64,000 nt of DNA from AP-15 sp963712825. GTDB lineage: Bacteria; Pseudomonadota; Alphaproteobacteria; ATCC43930; CGMCC-115725. How positions within the stretch are numbered: the stretch's first letter is position 1; every line of letters starts with the position of its first letter. The position numbers and the translations under genes are program-made. Shown here piece by piece: positions 44,544 through 56,666 of the stretch. Below the pieces are notes generated by a model that was given only the letters and a program-made list of their open reading frames with translations, was not told the origin of the DNA and ran no database searches. Location: the NCBI GenBank assembly GCA_963712825.1, contig CAVQJP010000023.1, positions 186,001 through 250,000 on the forward strand, written 5' to 3'.

Positions 44544-45902
44544 TCAGCCGGCCGCGAGCCGCGTCAGGGCGCCGATGTCGCCGAGCGTGTCGAGATCGGC
44601 GATCGTTTCGCGCAATTCGCGGGCGCGCGCCCCGCCCATCACCGGCTCGACCAGGCTGTCGAATTTGGCGGCGAGGCGGCGGCCCTGCTCGGCGATGTCG
44701 GCGGCGGGGATGCCCGAATCGCGGCGCGCGGCGACCCGCCGGCCGTCGGCCAGCTCGACCTCCAGCTCGGCGACGGTCTGCGGCCAGTTCTGCTGGAAAT
44801 CGATCGCGATCCGCTCGCGCAGGGCGATGAGGGCCGGGTCGCGCGCGGTCGTCTCGCCATAGGCGGTAAGGCTTGCCGTGTCGACACCGGCCAAGGCCAT
44901 CGCCACGGTCTGACGCAGGCTGAACTTGCTTTGCAGCCCGTCGACCGGGTTTGCAATGTTGCAGACGCGGTCCATGCCGGCGTCGATCCGCACGGTAACG
45001 GCGGCGATCCGGTCCGGGGTCAGCCCGTTTTCGCGACGCACTGCGCGGGCGCATTCGATCGGCGCATGGGTGAAATAGCAGGCGGCGTGATATTTGAAGA
45101 GGTTGGCCACGATGTGGAAGCCGCCGGCGGGTGTCGCCAGCGCCGCCGCCGGCGAAAAATCGGGACTGTGGGTCGCGGCAAACCCCTGGACGCATTCAAT
45201 CAAATCGGTCCGGCTCGAAAAGCCGCGAGCCGCCAGCCGCGCCGCCAGCAGCCCGTTCTGCGCCGCCTTGCCGGCATGGAACGGCTTGCACATCGTGCCG
45301 AACTCGGATTTGAGGCCGGCCGCCTGGGTCCCGGCGATGCCGAGCGCGGTCGCGGTTTGCTCGGGGTCGAGCCCGAGCAGGCGCGCGCACGCCGCCGCAG
45401 CACCGAGGCATCCGACCGTCGCGGTCGCATGAAAGCCCTGCGCGTAATGACCCGGCTGCAACGCCATGCCGACCCGGCAGGCGGCCTCGTAGCCGGCGAC
45501 AAAAGCGGTCAGCACGTCGCGGCCGCTGCTGCCCCGCTGCTCGGCGAGCGCCAGCAGCGCCGGCAGCACCGCGACCGAGGGATGGCCGGGCATCGCGACG
45601 TTGACGTCGTCGTAATCGAGCGCGTGGCCCGCCGCCCCGTTGACCAACGCCGCGGCCAATACCGGCAGCCGCTGCGGCCGCGCGACGATCGCCGCCTGCG
45701 CCGCTCCGCCCGCCTCCGCCATCTCGTCGAGCAGCATGCCCACCAGCGGGTCGCCCGCCCCGGCGACAGCGCAGCCGAGATAGTCGAGCACGCATTGCCG
45801 CGCCACCTCCCGCACCGGATCAGGAATTTCTTCGTAGCGCAGGTTTGTTCCCCGAACAGCGAGCGCCTTGGTGAGGCCGTCCATTTGTTCACTCATAGTC
45901 AT
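44544..45902 (-). CDS. MmgE/PrpD family protein
   Basis: 452 residues related to 2-methylcitrate dehydratase (PrpD) and cis-aconitate decarboxylase. Family marks include YLGCAVAGAGDP near the N-terminus, HALDYDDVNVAMPGHPSVAVLPALLAL, GYEAACRVG and the segment HYAQGFHATATVG; the C-terminal domain starts near residue 280. The natural substrate is a branched or tricarboxylic acid but cannot be named. A GGAGGGC site precedes ATG 45902; ATG 45896 is close. No prpB/prpC neighbours are present, so a methylcitrate-cycle role is not supported by context. Confidence 0.85.
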   Translation of the reverse strand: MTMSEQMDGLTKALAVRGTNLRYEEIPDPVREVARQCVLDYLGCAVAGAGDPLVGMLLDEMAEAGGAAQAAIVARPQRLPVLAAALVNGAAGHALDYDDVNVAMPGHPSVAVLPALLALAEQRGSSGRDVLTAFVAGYEAACRVGMALQPGHYAQGFHATATVGCLGAAAACARLLGLDPEQTATALGIAGTQAAGLKSEFGTMCKPFHAGKAAQNGLLAARLAARGFSSRTDLIECVQGFAATHSPDFSPAAALATPAGGFHIVANLFKYHAACYFTHAPIECARAVRRENGLTPDRIAAVTVRIDAGMDRVCNIANPVDGLQSKFSLRQTVAMALAGVDTASLTAYGETTARDPALIALRERIAIDFQQNWPQTVAELEVELADGRRVAARRDSGIPAADIAEQGRRLAAKFDSLVEPVMGGARARELRETIADLDTLGDIGALTRLAAG

Positions 45903-46036
45903 ATGCCCTCCGGTGCGGCACCGTACCGACTATACTGCCCTTCGGGCGCGATGCCGAGGCTCCCCCCATGCGCGCCTCATGCTGCTTCAACGCCGGCCGG
46001 GTTGGGCACCGGCCGATCTTTGTCCGTGGGACGACA

Positions 46037-46831
46037 CTAGCGGCCTTTAAACACCGGTTTGCGTTTTTCGTTGAAGGAGGCGATGCCTTCGCGGCGGTCC
46101 TCGGTCGGGACCATGCGGTTGTAGGCCTCGATTTCGAGCATCATGCCGCTGGCCAAGTCCATCTGCAGCCCGTAATGGATCGCGTGCTTCGCCTGGCGCA
46201 CCGATATGGGCGCGTTGTCGGCGATCCGGCGGGCGGTGGCGAGCGCCTCCTCGACGAGATTCTCCGGCGCGCACAGCCGGTTGACCATGCCCCAGCCGTA
46301 AGCCTCTTGCGCGGTAAACGGACGCCCGGTCAGGATGATCTCCTTGGCGCGGCGCTCGCCGACCGCGCGCGGCAGTTGTTGGGTCCCGCCCGCACCGGGC
46401 ATGATGCCGAGCGTCACCTCGGTCAGCGCAAACCGCGCGCTCTCCGCGGCATAGATAAAGTCGCAGCACAGCGCCAGTTCGCAGCCGCCCGCATAAGCAG
46501 CGCCGTTGACCGCGCCGATCACCGGCACGGGGCACGCGATAAAGGCGCGGATCATGCGCTCGAACAGCAGGTGCTGGTCCTGCCATTCGTCGTCGGTCAT
46601 GCCGTTGCGCTCTTTGAGGTCGCCGCCGGCGCAAAAGGCGCGTTCGCCCGCACCGGTCAGGACGATGCAGCGCGCTTGTCCCGGCGCGGCATTGACCGTC
46701 TCGAAAAAGGCCAGCAGGTCGCGACCCATCTGCGTGTTGAGCGCGTTTGCGACCTGCGGCCGGTTCAGGGTCAGCAGCACGAGGCCGTCGCCGCGGTCCT
46801 CCGCCCGGATCGTCTCGAACTCGCGGTTCAT
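46037..46831 (-). CDS. enoyl-CoA hydratase/isomerase family protein
   Basis: 264-residue crotonase-fold enzyme. The oxyanion-hole segments are visible: ERAFCAGGDLKER and GAVNGAAYAGGCELALCCDF. The region TLGIMPGAGGTQQLPRAVG includes the Glu-free GAGGT type found in hydratases and some isomerases. It most likely hydrates a trans-2-enoyl-CoA in fatty-acid or aromatic degradation. ATG 46831 has GGGAG upstream. It is 134 bp before the PrpD-like gene on the same strand, so the two may be co-expressed. Confidence 0.87.
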   Translation of the reverse strand: MNREFETIRAEDRGDGLVLLTLNRPQVANALNTQMGRDLLAFFETVNAAPGQARCIVLTGAGERAFCAGGDLKERNGMTDDEWQDQHLLFERMIRAFIACPVPVIGAVNGAAYAGGCELALCCDFIYAAESARFALTEVTLGIMPGAGGTQQLPRAVGERRAKEIILTGRPFTAQEAYGWGMVNRLCAPENLVEEALATARRIADNAPISVRQAKHAIHYGLQMDLASGMMLEIEAYNRMVPTEDRREGIASFNEKRKPVFKGR

Positions 46832-47048
46832 CGCTGGTCGCTCCCGGCGCTATGCGTCAGCGTGGATGTTAGCACGCGATTCGGAACCCGATCCATTTTC
46901 GGGCGGGGCGGCGGCGCCAATGCCGAGTGATGGATAGGCCCCGACACTCGTTCTTGACAGCGATGACGGCCGCACACTCCTATTTGGTAATACGGCTGGC
47001 GCGGCCCTCGACGCTGTCCCGGTTTTCCCCACGCTACGGAGGCCGCTA

Positions 47049-50354
<3,306 letters not shown>

Positions 50355-50374
50355 CCCGGGAGCACGGCAATGGC

Positions 50375-50758
50375 TCAGGCTGCTTGCAGGCCGAGAAAGC
50401 GCTCCATCGGCGCGAAATCGCGGTCGTTGTGGAGCAGAGCGTGGCCGCACTCGATGCAGAACGTGCCGATGACGAGATCGACCGTCGTACGCACCGTCAC
50501 TCCTCGGGAGCGCAGCAGGCGGTAGTTGGCGGCTGCCACGATTGCCAGCTGAGGGTCGATCAAGCTGACCAATTCGAACTCTCGCAAGGCGTCCTCGACC
50601 AGTCCAGCCTCCGCTTCAGAGCGGACGCCTTGCAACACCTCGCAAAGCACGAGGTCCCCGACAAGCAGCAATTCTCGATCGATCAGTGCACGTAGACGCA
50701 AAGCCGGGGCGCTCGCCACATTGCGGAAATGGTCGATCCAGACCGAGCTGTCTACCAT
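50375..50758 (-). CDS. vapC: VapC-type PIN-domain ribonuclease toxin
   Basis: About 127 residues with a PIN domain. The N-terminal VDSSVWIDHF carries the first conserved Asp; further acidic residues lie in LCEVLQGVRSE and TVDLVIGTFCIE, and the C-terminal HNDRDF completes the Mg-binding group. VapC toxins cleave tRNA or rRNA until bound by VapB. ATG 50758 is used; a GTG at 50764 would overlap the antitoxin stop as GTGA, so translation is coupled either way. Confidence 0.88.
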   Translation of the reverse strand: MVDSSVWIDHFRNVASAPALRLRALIDRELLLVGDLVLCEVLQGVRSEAEAGLVEDALREFELVSLIDPQLAIVAAANYRLLRSRGVTVRTTVDLVIGTFCIECGHALLHNDRDFAPMERFLGLQAA

Positions 50759-50760
50759 GA

Positions 50761-50961
50761 TCACCGGTCGGACGGATCACGACTGTCGTCGACGTTGCCA
50801 TCCCAATGAACCTTGCCCGCAAGGTCGAGGATCTTTCTCTGACGCTTTAGGCGGATCAGCGTCTGCAAGCCTTCTTCGACGACTGCGCGTTTGGTTTTGA
50901 GTCCTGTCAGCCGGAGCGCCTCCCGGATCAATTCGTCGTCGATCTCGATATTTGTCCGCAT
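50761..50961 (-). CDS. vapB: VapB-type antitoxin
   Basis: 66 residues. The N-terminus MRTNIEIDDELIREALRLTG is the classic VapB (AbrB/MetJ-like, DUF2191) DNA-binding segment, and KTKRAVVEEGLQTLIRLKRQ continues the helix that leads to the toxin-binding tail. A longer frame to 51021 exists but the residues it adds do not look like VapB. It would autoregulate the operon; the palindrome ATGTACAT at 50994-51001 is a possible operator. Its stop overlaps the possible vapC GTG start. Confidence 0.87.
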   Translation of the reverse strand: MRTNIEIDDELIREALRLTGLKTKRAVVEEGLQTLIRLKRQRKILDLAGKVHWDGNVDDSRDPSDR

Positions 50962-51257
50962 CTCGGGCTCGTTGTGTAAAAACTGACCATCACATGTACA
51001 TAACGACGATCTCAAGCTCATACAACGAGGTGTCGTGTCGGCTCAAATCGGCTCGCGCCCGGTCCTAGCATCGATAAAAAGCGATGCCGCTGTGCGTGGG
51101 ACGACGTGGCGGTGTCGCCTTGACGTCGGGCATCACCCTTTGGCGTATCTGAGTTAAAAGAAGCCCTCGAACCGAGTTGCGACGCGACTGTTTTCGGAGA
51201 CGACGCCTGGTTGCACGATTTTTCACCAGAAATTATTGCGCTCCTCCGATCCGCTGA
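50962..51257. other. 296-bp gap, vapBC upstream region
   Basis: No gene is seen. It includes the palindrome ATGTACAT (50994-51001), which is a candidate operator for the minus-strand vapBC genes, and a small hairpin (GCATCG...CGATGC, about 51068-51087). Nothing else is recognisable. Confidence 0.35.
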
Positions 51258-51812
51258 CTAAGCGTCCCCGTCCAGCGCCTCCCGCAGCGCGGTCCATTGC
51301 GCGAGCTTCGCGGCGAAGTCGAGCCGGGCGTGGGCAGGGCTGGTCGACGGCATCGCCAGATAGACGAGGCCGGGTCGGCGCGGGAAATGCCGGTCGTAGA
51401 GGCGGCGGGCGCCGCCGCCGTTGAACACGACCGCGCCAATCAGCGAATAGGCGTCGAGCAGCCGGTCGATCGCGTTTGGGATTTCCCGGCGGATCGTCGC
51501 GTCGGCGCTGGCCTCGCGCTCGCCGGCCATGCACACATCCCACACCGCCACCCGCTGACTCGCGGCGAAGGCGAGCCGGGTGGAATAGTCGGCCGCTGGC
51601 GTCGCGTCGAACAAAGCATACAATATCGGCCAGAACAGGTTGCGCGGATGGGCGTAGTATTGCTGCCGGCGCAGTGATTCCTCGCCCGGCAAGGTTCCCA
51701 GCACTAGCACCCGCGCCCGCTCGTCGACAATCGGCGGAAAGCTGCGCTTGACCGGGAGAACGGCTGCGGCATCGGCGAGCGCGCGCCTCGGGGTCGCGCC
51801 CTCAGCCGACAT
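51258..51812 (-). CDS. DNA-deoxyinosine (hypoxanthine) glycosylase, UDG family 6
   Basis: 184 residues. Family-6 hallmark VLVLGTLPGEESLRRQQYYA then HPRNLFWPIL (the Asn in HPRN is the family's catalytic position), and the C-terminal MPSTSPAHARL loop (motif 2 type). The protein removes hypoxanthine formed by deamination of adenine in DNA. An N-terminal Ala-rich lead of about 20 residues precedes FPPIV; the true start may be the GTG/ATG slightly downstream. It overlaps the next gene's 3' end by 11 bases. Confidence 0.87.
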   Translation of the reverse strand: MSAEGATPRRALADAAAVLPVKRSFPPIVDERARVLVLGTLPGEESLRRQQYYAHPRNLFWPILYALFDATPAADYSTRLAFAASQRVAVWDVCMAGEREASADATIRREIPNAIDRLLDAYSLIGAVVFNGGGARRLYDRHFPRRPGLVYLAMPSTSPAHARLDFAAKLAQWTALREALDGDA

Positions 51813-52761
51813 AACGGCCGAGACGGACCGCGGTCTGGCCCCTGCCCGAGCGGCGCGACGGCATGATCAGCACGCACTCGTCATAAGGGGTGCGCACCTC
51901 GCGGCCGCCGTCACGGCCGATCAGGGTACCCTTTGGCGTCAGCACTTCGAGACCGCGAAAATCGCCGGCGAATTCGAACCGATCGCTAGTGATCGTCACC
52001 GCCTCGGTGACTTCGATGACGCGCTGGCGCGGCTGGCCGGCGAAATCGGGGCCGCCGATTGGTGCTGCGTCCTCCTGCGCCAGGATGCCGAGCGCCACCA
52101 GAAAGCGCAGCATCACGTCGCTCGCGACCTCGCCGGTGCGGCGCAGCCAATGCTGCCCGGCCTCGATCAGCAATGCCGTCTTTTCCGAGGCCGGGTCGCC
52201 AAACGGGCCGTAGTCGCGCATACGCTTGCCGGCGGCGTGGCCCGCGTCGCAGATGATCAGCTCGGGGATGCCGACCCGGCGCGCCAGCGCGACCGACCGG
52301 TCGAGGGTCCCGGCCAGCATCAGGGGCGCCGTCGCATGCTGCATCGAATGGATGTCGAGGAGAAAGTCGGCGGCGTCGACGAACGGGCGCAGCGCCCGCG
52401 CGCGAACCAGCTCGGCCGACTGCCGCGCGCCGTCGAGGGTCGCCTCGTCCCACAGCCGGTTGAAATCCTCGTCGACAAAGCGCGAGGCGACCGGATAACG
52501 CGGATTGAAGCTGCGATACGCCGCGACATTGTCGAAAGCGAGGGTCAGCCGGCCGCGGCGCGGCCGCAGCCCGGCCCGCAACAGCCGGTCGAGCGCCACC
52601 GCCCCGCAAATCTCGTTGCCGTGGGTCAGCGCGGTCACCAGCACATGCGGCCCGGCGACGCCGCTGTCGAGGGTCGTCACGTATTCGACGCCGGTGTTGC
52701 CGGCGCGGTAGGGCTCGATGTCGGGCGGGGTCAGCTCGACGGCGTAATTCGGCTCGGGCAC
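51802..52761 (-). CDS. AspA/AstE-like deacylase (succinylglutamate desuccinylase/aspartoacylase family)
   Basis: 319 residues, zinc amidohydrolase of the M14-like AspA/AstE group. Metal ligands are in TALTHGNEICG (His, Glu) and DIHSMQHAT (His); the catalytic Glu is likely in LIEAGQHW. The C-terminal beta-domain follows (FRGLEVLTPKGTLIG). The substrate could be an N-acyl amino acid. GTG 52761 is chosen because GGAG lies 7 bases upstream; a longer frame to 52923 has no such site and looks like noise. It lies in the same strand group as the HAD and ArgE-like genes. Confidence 0.8.
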   Translation of the reverse strand: MPEPNYAVELTPPDIEPYRAGNTGVEYVTTLDSGVAGPHVLVTALTHGNEICGAVALDRLLRAGLRPRRGRLTLAFDNVAAYRSFNPRYPVASRFVDEDFNRLWDEATLDGARQSAELVRARALRPFVDAADFLLDIHSMQHATAPLMLAGTLDRSVALARRVGIPELIICDAGHAAGKRMRDYGPFGDPASEKTALLIEAGQHWLRRTGEVASDVMLRFLVALGILAQEDAAPIGGPDFAGQPRQRVIEVTEAVTITSDRFEFAGDFRGLEVLTPKGTLIGRDGGREVRTPYDECVLIMPSRRSGRGQTAVRLGRYVG

Positions 52762-52822
52762 GCGGCGCTCCGGCTCTCTGGTAAAAGACCGGGCCACATC
52801 TTGCACCCGATCGGCGGGCAGG

Positions 52823-53461
52823 TCACGCCGGCAGCAGGCCGTTTTCGACAAGTGCCGTGCGCAACCGCGCGGCGCCGGTGAAATGGTGCGTCCGCAACCC
52901 GAGCCCGGCCGCGGCGGCGACATTCACCGCCGAGTCGTCGACAAACAACGTCGCGACCGGGGCCAGGCCAAAGCGGCGGATCGCGAGCTCGAAAATCCGC
53001 GCGTCCGGCTTTTTGACCCGCTCCTCGCCCGAAACGACGATCCCGGCGAACCACTCGAAAAACAGAAAACGGTCGCGCCCGAGCGCGAATTTCTCGGCCG
53101 ACCAGTTGGTCAGCGCGAAGAGGGCAACCCCGCGGGTGCGCAATTCGCCGAGGAGCGCCACGCTGTCCTCGATCGGGCCTTTGAGCATCTCGTGCCAGCG
53201 CGCATCATAGGCGCGGATTTCCGCGGAGAGATGCGGGTGGCGCTCGACGAGCAGCCGCACGCCTTCGGCAAAGGGCCGCCCGCAATCCTGCTCCTCGTTC
53301 CACGCCTGGGTGCAGATCGTCGCGAGGAACTCCTCCATCGCCCGCTCCTCGGCAAATATTTGGCGATAGAGGTGGCGCGGGTTCCAGTCGACGAGGACGC
53401 CGCCGAGATCGAAGAGCACGGCGCGCGCCGGCGCCGCTGCCCCCCGATCAGGCGAGGACAC
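52823..53461 (-). CDS. HAD-superfamily hydrolase
   Basis: 212 residues. Motif I FDLGGVLVDWN (nucleophile Asp), motif II around ALTNWSAEK (Thr/Asn), Lys in RVKKPDARIFELA and motif IV FVDDSAVNV (paired Asp) are present, with an alpha-helical cap between I and II. It resembles the 2-haloacid dehalogenase/phosphatase branch; substrate unknown. GTG 53461 overlaps the end of the ArgE-like gene by 14 bases; TTG 53479 is an alternative. Confidence 0.85.
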   Translation of the reverse strand: MSSPDRGAAAPARAVLFDLGGVLVDWNPRHLYRQIFAEERAMEEFLATICTQAWNEEQDCGRPFAEGVRLLVERHPHLSAEIRAYDARWHEMLKGPIEDSVALLGELRTRGVALFALTNWSAEKFALGRDRFLFFEWFAGIVVSGEERVKKPDARIFELAIRRFGLAPVATLFVDDSAVNVAAAAGLGLRTHHFTGAARLRTALVENGLLPA

Positions 53462-54608
53462 GCTCGAACAGCCGGCCAATAAATTTCTCGCACTGCGCGA
53501 TCTGGTCGAGATCGATGAATTCGTCGGGCTTGTGCGCCTGCTCGATCGATCCCGGACCGCAGACGACGGTCTCGATCCCGGCTTGCTGAAACAGCCCGCC
53601 CTCGGTGCCGAACGCGACCTTGCCGGTGCCGTTGGCGCCGGTCAGCGCCGCGACGAGCCGGGTGATCTCGGCGTCGGCGGCGGTGTCGAGACCGGGAAAG
53701 GCGCTCAATTCTTCAAACGCGATCGTCGTCTCCGGGCGCACCGCGCGCATTTCGGGCAGCAGCTTTTCCGCGGCGAAGGCGCGCAATTCGGCGATCCCGC
53801 TCTCGGGATCGTCGCCCGGCAGCAGCCGAAACTCGAAATCGAAGCTGCAATCCTTGGGCACGATGTTGAGCGCGGTGCCGCCGTGGATGACGCCGGTTTG
53901 GATCGTGGTGTAGGGCGGCGCGTAGTCCGGGTCGAACGGCCCCAATTCCCGCTTGCGCCGCGCCATCGCCTTGAGTTGGGCGACCATTTCGGCCGCCGCC
54001 TCGATCGCGTTGACGCCGAGATGGGTCAAGGCCGAATGGCACTCGAACCCGTGCACCCGGCAGCGAAAGCTGCGCTTGCCCTTGTGGCCGGTCACCGGCT
54101 GCATCATCGTCGGCTCGCCGACGATGCACAGGCGCGGCCGGTCCGGCCGGGCGCCGATCGCCGCCACGAGCCGGCGCGCGCCGCGGCAGCCGACCTCCTC
54201 GTCATAGGAAAAGGCAAGATGAACCGGGACGCGCAACGAACGCGCGGCGATGCCCGGCAGCAGCGCCAGCGCCACTGCGACAAAGCTTTTCATGTCGGCG
54301 GTGCCGCGGCCGTAGAGGCGGTCGTCCTGGGCGAGCACGGCAAAGGGGTCGCTGTGCCAATCCTGGCCGTCGACCGGGACGACGTCGGTGTGGCCCGACA
54401 GCATGATGCCGCGAACCCCCGGCGGTCCCAAGGTGGCGTAGAGGTTGGCCTTGTCGCCGGTCTCGTCGAAGACCAGCTCGCTGGCGACGCCGTAGCCCTC
54501 GAGGTAGTCGCGGACAAACTCGATCAGCCGCAAGTTCGAGCCGCGGCTCGTCGTGTCGAAGCCGACAAGCCGGCGCACCATCTCGACGCTGCCGATCGCC
54601 GCGTTCAT
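53448..54608 (-). CDS. argE: acetylornithine deacetylase-like (ArgE/DapE family) amidohydrolase
   Basis: 386-residue M20 metallopeptidase. Metal ligands: SGHTDVVPVD (His, Asp), YGRGTADMKS (Asp), FSYDEEVGCRG (catalytic Glu-Glu), VGEPT (Glu) and EQAHKPDEFI (His). The dimerisation domain spans about 180-290. This set is closest to ArgE, which removes the acetyl group from N-acetylornithine, but related N-acyl amino acid deacylases look alike, and neighbouring deacylases hint at a catabolic role. Start ATG 54608. Confidence 0.82.
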   Translation of the reverse strand: MNAAIGSVEMVRRLVGFDTTSRGSNLRLIEFVRDYLEGYGVASELVFDETGDKANLYATLGPPGVRGIMLSGHTDVVPVDGQDWHSDPFAVLAQDDRLYGRGTADMKSFVAVALALLPGIAARSLRVPVHLAFSYDEEVGCRGARRLVAAIGARPDRPRLCIVGEPTMMQPVTGHKGKRSFRCRVHGFECHSALTHLGVNAIEAAAEMVAQLKAMARRKRELGPFDPDYAPPYTTIQTGVIHGGTALNIVPKDCSFDFEFRLLPGDDPESGIAELRAFAAEKLLPEMRAVRPETTIAFEELSAFPGLDTAADAEITRLVAALTGANGTGKVAFGTEGGLFQQAGIETVVCGPGSIEQAHKPDEFIDLDQIAQCEKFIGRLFERVLA

Positions 54609-54753
54609 CCGCCGACGTTAGGCGCAATCATCCGGCGGCGCCAGCACTACCGCGCGGCTTGCTCCGCCGGCGGGCAACTCATAAATTTGCCTTCTCGGAG
54701 TGCAATCGGCCGCGGGCGCAGCGACAATCCGCGGATCGCAGGCGCGGGGCGTC

Positions 54754-55623
54754 ATGCAAGAAATTGAACCGGACCGAATGAGCTTTGAAATTCCCGGCGT
54801 GTTGTGGCGACGCGACCCCGCAACCGCGGAAGTGCCGCTGGTTTTCGACTCGCCGCACAGCGGCACGAATTACCCCGCGGATTTCCGCTTTACCTGCCCG
54901 CTCGAAACTCTGCGCCGCGCCGAGGACGCGTTTGTCGACGAGCTTTACGCCGCTGCACCCGGATGCGGCGCCACCTTGATCGGGGCACTCTTTCCGCGGA
55001 GCTATCTCGACCCCAACCGCGGGGTCGACGACATCGACGAGGCCTTGATCGACGGCCGTTGGCCGACCCCGCTCAAGCCCTCGCAAAACACCCGTGCCGG
55101 ACTGGGTCTGGTGCGCCGCGTCGCGCGGCCGAGCACGCCGATCTATGAGGGCAAGCTTGCCGTCGACGAGGTCCTGACCCGCATCGAGCGCTGCCACACC
55201 CCCTATCATCGCGTGCTCGACGAGGCCTGCACCCGGCTCCACGCCAAATTCGGCGCGGTCTGGCACGTCAACTGCCATTCGATGCCGTCAAAGCGCAGCG
55301 CCCGCGACATCGGCCGGCCCGCCGACTTTGTCCTCGGCGACCGCGACGGCACGACCTGCGCCGGGGAGTTCACCGATTTTGTCGCAGGTGTGCTGCGGCG
55401 GCGCGGCTATGACGTGCGGATCAACGAAATCTACAAGGGAGTGGAAATCGTCAAGCGCCAGGGCCGGCCGGCGGCCCGCCGCCACAGTCTGCAGATCGAG
55501 GTCGACCGCGCCCTCTACATGGACCAGAAGACACTGCAGAAGAATTCGAACTTTCCCCAATTGCAGGCCGACATCACCCACCTGATCGAGATGCTCGGGC
55601 GTTTCGCGGCCGGCCAGCGGTGA
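54754..55623 (+). CDS. N-formylglutamate amidohydrolase-like protein
   Basis: 289 residues from ATG 54754 (54778 is possible). Family marks are VFDSPHSGTNYP (His), FPRSYLDPNRG, the segment YHRVLDEACTRLHAKFGAVWHVNCHSMPSK (metal His/Glu group) and LQIEVDRALYMD. It hydrolyses N-formyl- or N-acyl-glutamate type amides, the last step of one histidine degradation route. No hut genes are nearby. The stop at 55623 overlaps GTGA of the dioxygenase gene, so expression is linked. Confidence 0.85.
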   Translation: MQEIEPDRMSFEIPGVLWRRDPATAEVPLVFDSPHSGTNYPADFRFTCPLETLRRAEDAFVDELYAAAPGCGATLIGALFPRSYLDPNRGVDDIDEALIDGRWPTPLKPSQNTRAGLGLVRRVARPSTPIYEGKLAVDEVLTRIERCHTPYHRVLDEACTRLHAKFGAVWHVNCHSMPSKRSARDIGRPADFVLGDRDGTTCAGEFTDFVAGVLRRRGYDVRINEIYKGVEIVKRQGRPAARRHSLQIEVDRALYMDQKTLQKNSNFPQLQADITHLIEMLGRFAAGQR

Positions 55624-55643
55624 GCAGGACGGAGGGAGCGGCG

Positions 55644-56666
55644 GTGACGAGGACGAAGATCACCCTCGACGAGCTGGCCGCCGCGGGCAGCGCCGATTTT
55701 CCGATCATCGATCTCGCCGACTACCTGGACGGGGCACCGGGCGCGCTTCGAGACGTCGCGCGACAACTGCGCGAAGCACTCGAAAACATCGGGTTTCTGA
55801 TCGTCGTCAACCACGGGATCGGGGCGGAGCTTCTCGACGGCGTCGGCCAGCAGACCCGGCGCTTCCACGCGCTGCCGCTCGCTGAAAAATTGGCGCTGGG
55901 CACCGACCGCGGCAACGGCAACGGGTTCACCGGCTATCTCGCTTCGGGCGGCTACTCGGTGCGTACTTCAACGGTCAACGACAACACCAAGCCCGACCTC
56001 AACGCCGCCTTTTTTATGGATCGCGAGCGGCGGCTCGACGATCCCGAGGTATTGGCCGGAAAGCTGTTCCGCGAGCCCAACAAATGGCCCCCCGGCCTGC
56101 CGGGGTTCCGCGACTTCTTGTTGCGCTACTGGGACGCGCTCGAAGCGTTTTCGCGTCGGCTGCTGCCCGCCTTTGCCGCGGCGCTCGATCTGCCGCCAGC
56201 CTATTTCGACCGGGCTTTCGAGGATGCGCAATGCGTATTGCGGCTGTCGCATTTCCCGGCGACACCCTATCAGCCGAACCAGTTCGGGCTGGCGCCGCAC
56301 ACCGACGCCAATTTCTTTACGGTGTTGCCGCAGGCCAATGTCGAGGGCCTGTACATCCGCCCGCACGGTCGCGGCTGGATCAAGGCGCCGCGCGTTCCCG
56401 GCTCGTTGATCATAAATTCCGGCGACATGTGCCGGCGCTGGACCAACGACCGGTTTTTGTCGACCGAGCATCTCGCGGTCAATCTGAGCGGCCGCGACCG
56501 CTATTCGACGCCGTTCTTCTACACGCCGCGCATCGACCATCCGATCGTGTGCCTGCCGACCTGCTGCGACGACCGCCACCCGGCGAAATACCCGCCGATC
56601 ACCTATGGCGAGTACCGCGTCTGGTGGCTCGACAACAACTACAGGACAAAGCTCGAGGAGGCATGA
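55644..56666 (+). CDS. isopenicillin N synthase-like Fe(II)/2-oxoglutarate dioxygenase
   Basis: 340 residues. The N-terminal segment PIIDLADYLDG and GFLIVVNHGIG match the DIOX_N domain; the Fe(II) triad is His and Asp in APHTDANFFTVL and His in STEHLAVN, and the 2-oxoglutarate Arg-x-Ser is in GRDRYST. The family oxidises small molecules, for example amino acid derivatives. The GTG at 55644 has GGAGGGAG 5 bases upstream, stronger than the overlapping GTG at 55620. The end overlaps the flavin protein's ATG (ATGA). Confidence 0.87.
   Translation: MTRTKITLDELAAAGSADFPIIDLADYLDGAPGALRDVARQLREALENIGFLIVVNHGIGAELLDGVGQQTRRFHALPLAEKLALGTDRGNGNGFTGYLASGGYSVRTSTVNDNTKPDLNAAFFMDRERRLDDPEVLAGKLFREPNKWPPGLPGFRDFLLRYWDALEAFSRRLLPAFAAALDLPPAYFDRAFEDAQCVLRLSHFPATPYQPNQFGLAPHTDANFFTVLPQANVEGLYIRPHGRGWIKAPRVPGSLIINSGDMCRRWTNDRFLSTEHLAVNLSGRDRYSTPFFYTPRIDHPIVCLPTCCDDRHPAKYPPITYGEYRVWWLDNNYRTKLEEA

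Noticed and set aside
44544..46831. Methylcitrate cycle operon
   Set aside because: Besides the PrpD-like gene there is no prpB, prpC or prpE; the neighbour is an enoyl-CoA hydratase, so a propionate role is not supported.
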